Positions 29,971 to 37,719 of a stretch of DNA of 64,000 bases are shown one piece after another (positions within the stretch are counted from its first letter, which is position 1; the number at the start of each line of letters is the position of its first letter). The notes below the pieces were generated by a model. It was not told the DNA's origin. It ran no database searches and saw nothing but the letters and a program-made list of their open reading frames with translations. Made by a program: the position numbers and the translations under genes. This DNA comes from CAWAMD01 sp963783045 (GTDB lineage: Bacteria > Actinomycetota > Nitriliruptoria > Nitriliruptorales > Nitriliruptoraceae), in assembly GCA_963783045.1 (NCBI GenBank), contig CAWAMD010000005.1, positions 62,001 through 126,000 of the forward strand. The letters are read 5' to 3'.

Positions 29971-30729
29971 GTGAGCGACATCTTCCACGCCGAGCCTGCA
30001 TGGCCGCCCGAGCCCCTCCACGTGGCGGTGGACGTTAACGTCTTCACCGTCATCGACGGACGCCTGCACGCCCTGCTGGTGCGCCGCCCCTACGAGCCCT
30101 TCGAAGGGCGTTGGGCGCTTCCCGGCAGCTTCAGCCGGCACGACGAGACGCTGGACGAGACGCCCCGTCGGGCGCTTGCCGAGAAGGCCGGCGTGACCGG
30201 CGTGTACCTCGAGCAGCTGGCGACCTACGACCAGCCCGCCCGCGGGGAGGCGCCCGGACGCGACCCGCGTGGACGGGTCGTGTCCGTCGCGTTCCTGGCA
30301 CTGATCGGCGCAGAGCAGGTCGGCCCCCGCGGCGGCGAGGACGTGCGCTGGTGGCCCGTCGACGAGCTCCCGCGGCCGCTCGCCTTCGACCACGAGCGGA
30401 TCCTCGCCGACGGGGTCGTCCGGCTGCGCGCCAAGACCCGCTACGCGCCCGTGGCCTTCCAGCTGCTGGGGGAGGAGTTCACCCTCTCCGAGCTGCAGGA
30501 CATCTACGAGGCCGTGCTCGGCGAGGAGGTCGATGTCCGCAACTTCCGGCGGGACCTGCGGGTCGCCGGCGTTGTGGAGCCGACCGGCGGGACACGCGCC
30601 GAGGGGCCGGGACGGCCGGCCAAGCTCTACCGCTACGTGGCCGGCAGCTTCGCCGTCGACGCCGACGAGCGCCGGGTCGCCGAGCGGATCGCCCGCTCGG
30701 CACCGGGGGCAGCCGACGACGGACGGTAG
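29971..30729 (+). CDS. NrtR-like Nudix transcriptional regulator
   Basis: 252 residues from GTG 29971. The N-terminal Nudix domain is recognisable (LLVRRPYEPFEGRWALPGSF), but the Nudix box reads RRALAEKAGV where hydrolases have REUxEExGU, so catalytic glutamates are lost. The C-terminal third is a winged-helix: FTLSELQDIYEAVLGEEVD then NFRRDLRVAGVVEPTG. That arrangement is NrtR, a repressor of NAD or sugar metabolism that senses ADP-ribose-like ligands. It lies 43 bases upstream of the RmlC-like gene on the same strand. Confidence 0.85.
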   Translation: MSDIFHAEPAWPPEPLHVAVDVNVFTVIDGRLHALLVRRPYEPFEGRWALPGSFSRHDETLDETPRRALAEKAGVTGVYLEQLATYDQPARGEAPGRDPRGRVVSVAFLALIGAEQVGPRGGEDVRWWPVDELPRPLAFDHERILADGVVRLRAKTRYAPVAFQLLGEEFTLSELQDIYEAVLGEEVDVRNFRRDLRVAGVVEPTGGTRAEGPGRPAKLYRYVAGSFAVDADERRVAERIARSAPGAADDGR

Positions 30730-30771
30730 GCTCCGCTGCCGCCGCCCCGCCCCCGTCACGAGGTATCTGCC

Positions 30772-31335
30772 GTGCCCGTCGAGCACACCCGCATCGAAGG
30801 CCTGCTCGTCGTCCGCTGGGAGACCCACGGCGACGAGCGCGGCTTCTTCCGCCAGACCTACCAGGTGAAGGAGATCGCCGAGGCGCTCGGGCGCGAGCCG
30901 GTGCTGCGTCAGGGCAACCATTCGCGCAGCCAGCCGGGCGTGCTGCGGGGCTTCCATGCCGAGCCGTGGGACAAGCTGGTCTACGTGGTTCGCGGCAACG
31001 CCATGGCCGCGATCGCCGACATCCGTCCCGACAGCGACACCTTCGGTGAGGTCGAGACCTTCCACCTCGGCGACCTCCCGCACGGCGAGCGCATCCGCCT
31101 GTTCATCAGCGAGGGGCTCGCCAACTCCTTCGTCACCTACGGCGACTCGGTCGTCGACTACGTCTATGACGTGTCGGACTACTGGCAGCCCGGGATCGAC
31201 AAGCCGTCCGTGGCGTGGGACGACCCGGACCTCGACGTGCGCTGGCCCGTCGAGGACCCCGTGCTGTCGGAGGCCGACCAGGCGAACCCGACGCTGCGGG
31301 AGCTGTTCCCGGACCACCCCCGCTTCCAGGCATAG
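30772..31335 (+). CDS. RmlC-like dTDP-4-dehydrorhamnose 3,5-epimerase family protein
   Basis: 187 residues, GTG start at 30772. The cupin shows DERGFFRQTYQ at the entry, GVLRGFHAEPWDKLVYVVRG with the conserved catalytic histidine in RGxH and the following lysine, and VVDYVYDVSDYWQPG near the end where RmlC has the substrate-binding tyrosine. RmlC enzymes epimerise dTDP-4-keto sugars on the way to rhamnose and related deoxysugars. No rmlA, rmlB or rmlD is in the window, so the substrate may be another NDP-keto-sugar for the adjoining polysaccharide locus. Confidence 0.82.
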   Translation: MPVEHTRIEGLLVVRWETHGDERGFFRQTYQVKEIAEALGREPVLRQGNHSRSQPGVLRGFHAEPWDKLVYVVRGNAMAAIADIRPDSDTFGEVETFHLGDLPHGERIRLFISEGLANSFVTYGDSVVDYVYDVSDYWQPGIDKPSVAWDDPDLDVRWPVEDPVLSEADQANPTLRELFPDHPRFQA

Positions 31336-31371
31336 ATCCGGGCCGGGATCGACCGTGGGTCTCGCGAGCGG

Positions 31372-33446
31372 TCAGTCGCCCGCCTGTGCCACGGCGGGTA
31401 CCTGGCCGTCGGGCACCATGCGGACCTCGATGGTCGCGTCGGCCGTGATCTGGCCGATGACCTGCGCACCGAAGCTGCGCACCTCCGCTTTCAGCGGCTG
31501 GATCCGTTGACCGGGCGCCGGTCCGCTGCGGCCGCCACCGGTCACCTGAACGTCGGTCACGGTCATGCCTGCCGGTGGGCCGATGGAAACGGCGAGGCGA
31601 TCGGGGATGGCCTTGCTCTGTCGCCACCACGTGAGGCGGTAGACGTAGGCGTCGCCGTCCCGCTCGAGGGTGGTCGGGTAGCAGGTCTTGACGCTGAAGC
31701 CGCCGTGGTCGTGGGGCGGGGTGTCGACGTAGCGGTCCACGACGGTGCGTCCGTGCATCGCGCCGAGACTCACGTCGATCTGGCCGCCGACGAGGTCGTA
31801 CCCGGCCTCGACCTTGGCGTCGCCGGGAAGCCACAAACTCACCCAGGACTGGTTCAGCCCCGGTGGTCCCGATCCGATCCGTCCGTCGGGTCCAGTCGAT
31901 CCCAGGATGTAGATGTCGTGCCCGCGCTTTCCGAGCGGGTTGTCGATGCGCGCGCTGATCGTTCCGTCGACGACCACGGCCGCCGGCGAGGTGTCGTTCG
32001 ATGCACAGCTACCGGCCTCGTCCTGGCGGCGCAGGGACAGTTCCGCCTCGAAGGTGTGCTTCACGTGAACGTCCTGCTTGTTCGCGCCGGCGTTGTTGAC
32101 GGTGACGGTAAGCCAGTCACCCGGGCCGTCGGGCAGGGTGCCGGCGACACCGAGTTCCTCGAAGGCGGCTTCCTCGGAAGCGTGCGCGCTGTAGATCTGG
32201 ATGTGGCGGCCGCCGGTGCTCTGGTCCAGGCCGCGCCGAAGCCGGGCGAGATCCCAGTCGCCGGCGAGGAGGGTCTGCAGAGAGCGCGTCGCGAACGCCG
32301 TGAGAAATGCCTCGCGGGCCTCGCTGCGACCGCCGAACGTGTCGTAGACGTCGACGTAGAGAAGCTGTGCGACCTGGTCGCCAGTCACTCGGGCGGGGAT
32401 GGCGGTTCCGGCACGCATCGAGTCGTTGACCTCGACCGGGCCCGAAGCGTTCAGGAGGTAGGCGAGTGCGATGGGGTCGATGGCGATCACCCCGTCGAGC
32501 TCCTGGGCCTTCACCGACCGGTACAGCGCCAGCGCTGCCTTCGCAGAGGTGGGCAGGTCCGGGTCCACGTTCGTCAGCTCCAGCGACCGTTGAGCCTCGA
32601 GGTAGCCGTAGCGCTCCTCGTACCCGGCTGCGAGCGGGCCGACGACTGTGGACGGTTGAACGAGATCGTCGATCGCGGTCTCGGTGCTCGTTGGTGACAC
32701 GTTCAGCCGGCCGTGGTCGGCCGTGACCACGGACCACCGGCCGATCGAGTCCGCCGGTGCCGCGGAGCTCCGCGTTGTTCTGCAGCAGCAGGAGGTACTG
32801 GCGCGGCCCGTCCATGCCGAGGAACGGAGCCAGAGCGCTGCTGAGACGCTGCGCGGCATCCATCGAGGTCAGTACGTCGTCCGTGGCTGCGAGCAGCTCG
32901 GTCCGCGCTTCGAGAACGCTCGATGGTAGGTGCTGCGTCGAGCGTGCAGCGAGGGACCTACGAGCGGCATCTAACTGGTCCGTGCGAAGCCGGCTGATGT
33001 TCGCCAGCCCTTCGAGCACAGATCGCAGGTCCGCAGTGCGGTCCGTCACCCCGGAGCTACCCGGGTTCGCGCGGGCCGGTAGCGCGTCCTGCAGGTCGCG
33101 GGCGGCGGTCAGAGCCAGCGTGGCGGCCTCGTCGGTGAGCCGAACGATGTCGCGCACGTTCGCCACGGACGGACCCATGACCGGGGCATGGCTGAGAGCC
33201 GTCCAGATGGGGCCGTCGCTTCGGCTCGCGGCCCGGCCCGCACGCAGAGACGCGTCCGCGAGGACCTCGCGGGCCCTGTCCAGATCTCCGCCTGCCGACG
33301 GCATCGCGCCCTTCGACGACCTCCGTGCGGATGTCGGTGAGCTCGGCCTTCACGGCGAGAGCGTCCCGGGCGGCCAGTGCTCCTACCACGCACACCGCAA
33401 CGAGGACGGAGCCGAGCATCACGCGGCCAGGACGGGGCTTCTTCAT
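31372..33446 (-). CDS. DUF4012-domain cell-envelope protein (two frameshifts in this assembly)
   Basis: About 690 residues after repair. It opens MKKPRPGRVMLGSVLVAVCV, an N-terminal membrane anchor, followed by a helical region (LADASLRAGRAASR, LTDEAATLALTAARDLQDAL) and the DUF4012 core: QYLLLLQNNAELRGTGGLIG, LQAPSTV-like LVQPSTVVGPLAAGYEERYG, DGVIAIDPIALAYLLNASGP and LARLRRGLDQSTGGRHIQIY. Frame changes near 33308 (VVEG then AMPSAGGDLDRA) and near 32746 (RGTGGL then IGRWSVVTADHG) are each repaired by dropping one base. DUF4012 proteins occur in actinobacterial exopolysaccharide clusters and are thought to be envelope proteins related in fold to LytR-CpsA-Psr-associated domains; a biochemical function is not established. 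Confidence 0.8.
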
Positions 33447-33481
33447 GACAGGACGCTACGTGAGGGATCCCGGCCCCAATC

Positions 33482-33497
33482 AGGGACACCTGTCCCT
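33482..33497. promoter_or_regulatory. Dyad site 1: AGGGACA-CC-TGTCCCT (perfect)
   Basis: A perfect 16-bp palindrome around a two-base spacer, in the 105-bp gap between the divergent DUF4012 gene (start 33446) and the Ser/Pro stalk gene (start 33552). It is 36 and 55 bases from the two starts, a position that could serve both promoters. Confidence 0.75.
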
Positions 33498-33551
33498 CGG
33501 AGGTCGGCCCGGGGCGTGGGAGGATCGACACGGTCGAGAAAGGACCTATGG

Positions 33552-34022
33552 ATGAGGCGTTTGGGGTTCATCCTCTTGTTGATGCTCATCGGTGCGCTGC
33601 TGGCCGGCCCGGCGTTCGCTCAGACGTACCCACCACCGCCGCCGCCCTCCCCGACGCCGCTCCCGACACCGTCGCCGACGACCTCGCCGAGTCCGTCGAC
33701 GTCGCCGAGTCCATCCGTGTCGCCGAGTCCGTCGACCTCGCCGAGTCCGTCGACCTCGCCGAGTCCGTCGACGTCGCCGAGTCCGTCGACCTCGCCGACC
33801 GTCAGCCCGGCACCGTCTCCGACAGAGACCGGACCGGTTGTGCTGCCGACCTCGACGGAGCGGCCGTCTCCCACGAGCTCGTCACCGGCGCCGACCGGGG
33901 GCACAACGCCGCTGGCGGCCACCGGTGTGAACGTCTTGAGCTTCCTGCTCGCGGCGCTGGTGCTGGTGGTAGGCGGTGTCCTCCTGCTGCTCCGCGCGCG
34001 ACACTCGCGGGCCAAGAGCTAG
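33552..34022 (+). CDS. Ser/Thr/Pro stalk protein with LAATG cell-wall sorting signal
   Basis: 156 residues; ATG 33552 has AAGGA eight bases upstream. A signal peptide (RRLGFILLLMLIGALLAGPA, cut near AFA-QT) is followed by about 90 residues of SPSPSTSPSPS-type repeats encoded by an 18-bp tandem DNA repeat. The C-terminus is a sortase substrate: PLAATG, a hydrophobic span VLSFLLAALVLVVGGVLLLL and a basic tail RARHSRAKS. LAxTG motifs are used by class E sortases of actinobacteria, so it is probably linked to peptidoglycan as a spacer or a polysaccharide-attachment stalk. No sortase is in the window. It shares its promoter region with the DUF4012 gene. Confidence 0.82.
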   Translation: MRRLGFILLLMLIGALLAGPAFAQTYPPPPPPSPTPLPTPSPTTSPSPSTSPSPSVSPSPSTSPSPSTSPSPSTSPSPSTSPTVSPAPSPTETGPVVLPTSTERPSPTSSSPAPTGGTTPLAATGVNVLSFLLAALVLVVGGVLLLLRARHSRAKS

Positions 34023-34038
34023 CCTGACAGCAATCGCT

Positions 34039-34069
34039 CAGCCCCGGCCGTACCACGCGGCCGGGGCTG
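34039..34069. terminator. Hairpin after the stalk gene
   Basis: CAGCCCCGGCCG (34039-34050) pairs with CGGCCGGGGCTG (34058-34069), a perfect 12-bp stem with a seven-base loop, 17 bases after the stalk gene stop. There is no T-run, as usual in GC-rich actinobacteria. Confidence 0.7.
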
Positions 34070-34174
34070 CTGCTATACGCCGGCGGCTCGAGGGAATGGC
34101 CCGGACTGGCGGCCGCTCGCCAGGACAGCCATCGGCCGACAGCTGGAGCCGCAGGGTTGCCAGCGGCGGCCTTG

Positions 34175-35461
34175 TCAACCGAGGCGGGATCGCGTCCTGC
34201 CCCGTCGGCGTGCTGCCCGTGAGCGGCCGGCGAGCATGGTCATGACCTCGACGTACCGGTCGCGCTGCTCCTCCCACGCCAGCGCCTCATCGACGCGGGC
34301 CCGGCCGACCCTCCCCATGCGAGCACGACGATCCGGGGCGTCCAGGAGCCCGGCGATGGTCTTGGCGTAGGCCGCCGGGTCGCCGGATGGCGTCACGTAG
34401 GCCGCGGCCTCTCCGGCCGTCCGTCGGGTCTCGGTCAGGTCGAATGCCACGACGGGAAGCTCGTAGGCGAGGTACTCGCCCACCTTGATGAGGGTGGAGT
34501 GGTCGTTGAAGGCGTTCTTCGGCTCAGGGGACAGACCGAGCACCGCCGTCGACAGGTACGCGCCGATGACCGTGTCGTCCACGAATCCCGTGAACGTGAC
34601 GTGATCCTCGACGCCGACCCGTCGGCTGAGCTCGCGGAGGTCAGGCAGCGCCTCACCGTCACCGAGGAGGGCGACGTGCACGTCGTCGCGGCCCATGCCA
34701 TGGACGAGCTCGTCCGTCGCCTGCAGAACGTGTTCGACGCCGTCCTGAGGCCCCATCATCCCGAGGTAGCACAGCAGGTGGCGGCGGCCGCGACGTAGCT
34801 CGGGATGTTCGGGGCCACGACGCATCTTCCCGGCGTCCGGCCCGTTGCGCACGACCGTCAGGTGTGCGGGCGACACGTGGCCACGACGGATCGCGATGTC
34901 CCGGTACGACTCGTTGGTCGAGAGGACGTGATCCGAGAAGCGGAAGGTCGCCCGTTCGAAGAGGCGCAGGAGACGCTGGAACAGGTCGTCCTCACGCCCG
35001 AACTTGGCCGCGTAGACCTCGGGAGCGAGATCGTGGTGGTCGAACACGTAGGGGACCCCCAACCACCGGAACGGCTGCGCGAGTACGACGTACGTGTCCG
35101 GCGGATTGCAGGCCTGCAGCACGTCGAAGCCGTGTCGCCGCCACTCGGCGACGGCGTGTCGGGTCGCGGCGGCGAAGGCCCAGACCGACTCCAGTACGTA
35201 GCCTGCGGCGCCCTCCCGCTGCGGGACCCGGAAGCCACGGATCTCGATGCCGTCGACGCGCTGCTGTAGCGGCGCCCCGTCGACACCCGGGCACACCACG
35301 GTCACCGCGAAGCCGGCGTCGCGCAGAGCGGTGGCCTCTCCCCACACCCGACGGTCGCGCTGCACGGCCAGGTTCTGAACGATGATGAGCGCGCGTGGCG
35401 ACGCACCCTGGCCCGCCTCGGTGGAGGGCCCCGGGGAACCGTCGAAGGCTGACACGGTCAT
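34175..35461 (-). CDS. Glycosyltransferase family 4-like protein
   Basis: 428 residues. The GT-B pattern includes ALIIVQNLAVQRDRRVWGEA then LRDAGFAVTVVCPG in the N-terminal acceptor domain, FDHHDLAPEVYAAKFG mid-domain, and in the donor domain LLCYLGMMGPQDGVEHVLQA, HVALLGDGEALPDL, VTFTGFV and the EPKNAFNDHSTLIKVGEYLA stretch containing the family's acidic nucleotide-sugar contact. It adds a sugar to the lipid-linked repeat on the cytoplasmic side. It is the last of a leftward gene run and its ATG overlaps the previous stop (ATGA at 35458-35461). Confidence 0.87.
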   Translation of the reverse strand: MTVSAFDGSPGPSTEAGQGASPRALIIVQNLAVQRDRRVWGEATALRDAGFAVTVVCPGVDGAPLQQRVDGIEIRGFRVPQREGAAGYVLESVWAFAAATRHAVAEWRRHGFDVLQACNPPDTYVVLAQPFRWLGVPYVFDHHDLAPEVYAAKFGREDDLFQRLLRLFERATFRFSDHVLSTNESYRDIAIRRGHVSPAHLTVVRNGPDAGKMRRGPEHPELRRGRRHLLCYLGMMGPQDGVEHVLQATDELVHGMGRDDVHVALLGDGEALPDLRELSRRVGVEDHVTFTGFVDDTVIGAYLSTAVLGLSPEPKNAFNDHSTLIKVGEYLAYELPVVAFDLTETRRTAGEAAAYVTPSGDPAAYAKTIAGLLDAPDRRARMGRVGRARVDEALAWEEQRDRYVEVMTMLAGRSRAARRRGRTRSRLG

Positions 35462-36507
35462 GGCGTCGATCCTTCGCTGGGGAGCGGTCGGCGTGCGTCA
35501 CGAACCCACGGAGCGGGATCCCGACGCATGGCAAGGGCGAGCAGGGCTGCCGCCGCCGCGCGGCTGCGCTCGCGTCCGAGCATGGCTCGCGTGCACTCGT
35601 TGACGAACAGGACGAACCAGAAGAGGGCCGTGGCGACCCACCCGTGGCGGCGCCCGTAGAGCCGGACCCGGTTGACGGTGAGCAGGCTCCACAGGCGCGG
35701 CGAGCTGGGGGAGTCGCCGCCGATGTGGATGGCGGCCGCCGACGGGACGTAGGTGAGCGTGAAGCCCGCATCGCGGGCCCGCAGTGCAAAGTCGGTCTCC
35801 TCCGAGTAGAGGAAGAAGGACTCGTCCCAGGGGCCGACCTGGTCCAGGCAGGCACGCGAGATGAGCATCATCGCTCCCACCGCCCAGTCGGCGGTGCAGG
35901 AACGTTCGTACTCGGCGTCACGGGAGATGAGCTCGCCCCACGCTGTGGCGCGTCCCGCCCGCTCGCCACCAAGGACGGTCTCGCCGAGCAGGCGCAGGAG
36001 CGTCGGCCGCCGCCGCAGGGAGTGGGCCAGCCGGCCATCGGCCTCGAGCAGTCGGGGCACGGCCACCCCGATGCGCGGATCGGCGTCGAGGACCTCGCGG
36101 AGCGCGTCGACGGATCCGGGTTCCAGACGGACGTCCGGGTTGAGGACGAGCACGGGGCCGTGACCGTTCCCAGGGGCCGTGGCCGCGTTGATGGCCGCCG
36201 CGTACCCGACGTTCGCCGGCATCCGGATGATCGTGGCGTCCGGGGCGAGCCTGCGGACGACGGCGAGGGTGTCATCGGTGGAGGCGTTGTCGACCACGGT
36301 CAGTCGCCAGCCCGACGTGGCCATGGCGTCGGGCAGCGATGCGAGGAACGGGGGCAGCAGCGACGCACTGTTGTAGGTCACGACCACGACGTCGACCAGC
36401 GGACGGGATACCGGGTCCGTCCCGGTCACCGCAGGCGACGCTGCACGCCCCGCGGCCACGCGTGGTGCAGCACTGGCGTGGGCGGCAGCGCCTCCGTCGG
36501 GGGTCAT
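35458..36507 (-). CDS. Glycosyltransferase family 2 (rhamnosyltransferase-like)
   Basis: 349 residues. The GT-A fold is clear: DVVVVTYNSASLLPPFLASL, VVDNASTDDT, the DxD-like VLNPDVRLEPGS and the acceptor-side WVGAMM-like ADWAVGAMMLISR with FFLYSEETDFALRARDAGF. These are typical of WbbL-like rhamnosyltransferases. A C-terminal hydrophobic stretch (WVATALFWFVLFVNECTRAM) may touch the membrane. Start is ATG 36507, sharing one base with the upstream stop (TGATG). Confidence 0.87.
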   Translation of the reverse strand: MTPDGGAAAHASAAPRVAAGRAASPAVTGTDPVSRPLVDVVVVTYNSASLLPPFLASLPDAMATSGWRLTVVDNASTDDTLAVVRRLAPDATIIRMPANVGYAAAINAATAPGNGHGPVLVLNPDVRLEPGSVDALREVLDADPRIGVAVPRLLEADGRLAHSLRRRPTLLRLLGETVLGGERAGRATAWGELISRDAEYERSCTADWAVGAMMLISRACLDQVGPWDESFFLYSEETDFALRARDAGFTLTYVPSAAAIHIGGDSPSSPRLWSLLTVNRVRLYGRRHGWVATALFWFVLFVNECTRAMLGRERSRAAAAALLALAMRRDPAPWVRDARRPLPSEGSTP

Positions 36508-37694
36508 CAGCGGCCCTCGGCGACGTCGATCATCTCCTTGGCTCGGACCTCCCACGTCGCGCCCGCCACGGCGGCGCGTCGCAGGTCGCGGCCACGCCCG
36601 GGATCGGCCAGCGTCGACCGGATCCCGGCGACGAACTCATCCCGGGTCGCCGCCACCGTGATGAGATCCTCGTACATGCGTGCCTCGCCGAAGTCGGTGC
36701 TCACGACCGGGAGACCGAGCGCGAGGTACTCCTTCATCTTGATCGGGTTCTGGTAGGCCGTGAAGTCGTTGTAGACCATCGGCATGAGCGCCACGTCGAA
36801 GGCGGAGCCGTAAGCCGGAATGGCCTCGAAGGGGCGGGTACCGAGCCAGTGCACGTTCGGTCTGTCGAGCAGGCGACGGAACCGGACCTGGTCACAGGTG
36901 GCATCGCCCACCAACACGACGCTTGCGTCCGGGAGCTGATCCGCGACCTGCTCGAGCAGCGACAGGTCGATCGCGAAATCGCGGATGCCCCCGAAGAAGC
37001 CGAGCCGGGGACCGGGGATGGCCCGGATGTCCTGCGGCCAGCGTGACGCCTCGACCGGTTGGAAGAGCTCCAGGTCGACACCGTGGTCGAGGAAGACCGC
37101 GCGTCCGCCGATCCGCTGGGCGTCCTCCTCCATGAGCCGGTGGCTGACGTAGGTGACCGCGTCCGCGTGGGCGAGCAGCTCGTCCTCGAGGCGACGGATG
37201 AGGGCCTGGTCGGTGTCCTCGAAGGTCGAGTGCTTGTCGTAGCGGTTGTACACGAGGCCGCGCAGCGACATGCCCCGGGCGACGTCCCGGGCGGTGGGAA
37301 GGACCGCGACGGCGAGAGGCTCGGTCATGCCGAGGTACCGCATCGCACCTTCGACCTGCCACCGGACCGACCCCGCGTTGAGTGCGCGGAGCCGGTCGGA
37401 GCCCGACACCGGGACGCTCACGGGGGTCATGACATGGAAGTCCGGCAGCTCGGGCACCGGCTGGCGGAGGAGCTTGCCGACGCTGCGCAGCTTGTTGGCG
37501 ACGCGACGCCCGATGAGGTTCGTTCGCCCGGGGACGGGGACACGCATGCCGATGCTGTTGACGAGCAGGACCCGCCGATGCCGCGCCATGTTCATGGCCA
37601 GCTGGAAATCGGCGTGCGCGTGGCTGTGGTACCACCAGTCCATCCCCGCGAACCAGAGGTAGTCCGGTCCGTCGGCTGCGCCGTGGTGCCTCAT
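36507..37694 (-). CDS. Glycosyltransferase (GT-B)
   Basis: 395 residues from ATG 37694; the longer upstream frame is a shadow of the neighbouring gene. It opens PDYLWFAGMDWWYHSHAHAD, continues with LVYNRYDKHSTFEDTDQALI, SHRLMEED and an FLDHGVDLELFQP segment, and the donor half has RLGFFGGIRDFAIDLSLLEQ, SVVLVGDATCDQVRF, VHWLGTRPFEAIPAYGSAFD and VALMPMVYNDFTAYQNPIKM before KEYLALGLPVVSTDFGEARM. This resembles GT1/GT4 enzymes found in exopolysaccharide loci whose donor is often glucuronate or galactose; the sugar is not known here. Confidence 0.85.
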   Translation of the reverse strand: MRHHGAADGPDYLWFAGMDWWYHSHAHADFQLAMNMARHRRVLLVNSIGMRVPVPGRTNLIGRRVANKLRSVGKLLRQPVPELPDFHVMTPVSVPVSGSDRLRALNAGSVRWQVEGAMRYLGMTEPLAVAVLPTARDVARGMSLRGLVYNRYDKHSTFEDTDQALIRRLEDELLAHADAVTYVSHRLMEEDAQRIGGRAVFLDHGVDLELFQPVEASRWPQDIRAIPGPRLGFFGGIRDFAIDLSLLEQVADQLPDASVVLVGDATCDQVRFRRLLDRPNVHWLGTRPFEAIPAYGSAFDVALMPMVYNDFTAYQNPIKMKEYLALGLPVVSTDFGEARMYEDLITVAATRDEFVAGIRSTLADPGRGRDLRRAAVAGATWEVRAKEMIDVAEGR

Positions 37695-37719
37695 GTCAGG
37701 GATCCCTCCTGCCGGCGGG

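Noticed and set aside
27364..31317. A 1,317-codon open frame on the minus strand across mscS, the unknown gene and the Nudix and RmlC-like genes
   Set aside because: It is the antisense shadow of well-supported plus-strand genes; its translation is Arg/Gly/His/Val-rich with no domain, as expected where third positions are nearly all G or C.
33680..33800. A CRISPR-like array, suggested by regular repeats
   Set aside because: The 18-bp repeats have no spacers and encode the Ser/Pro stalk in frame.
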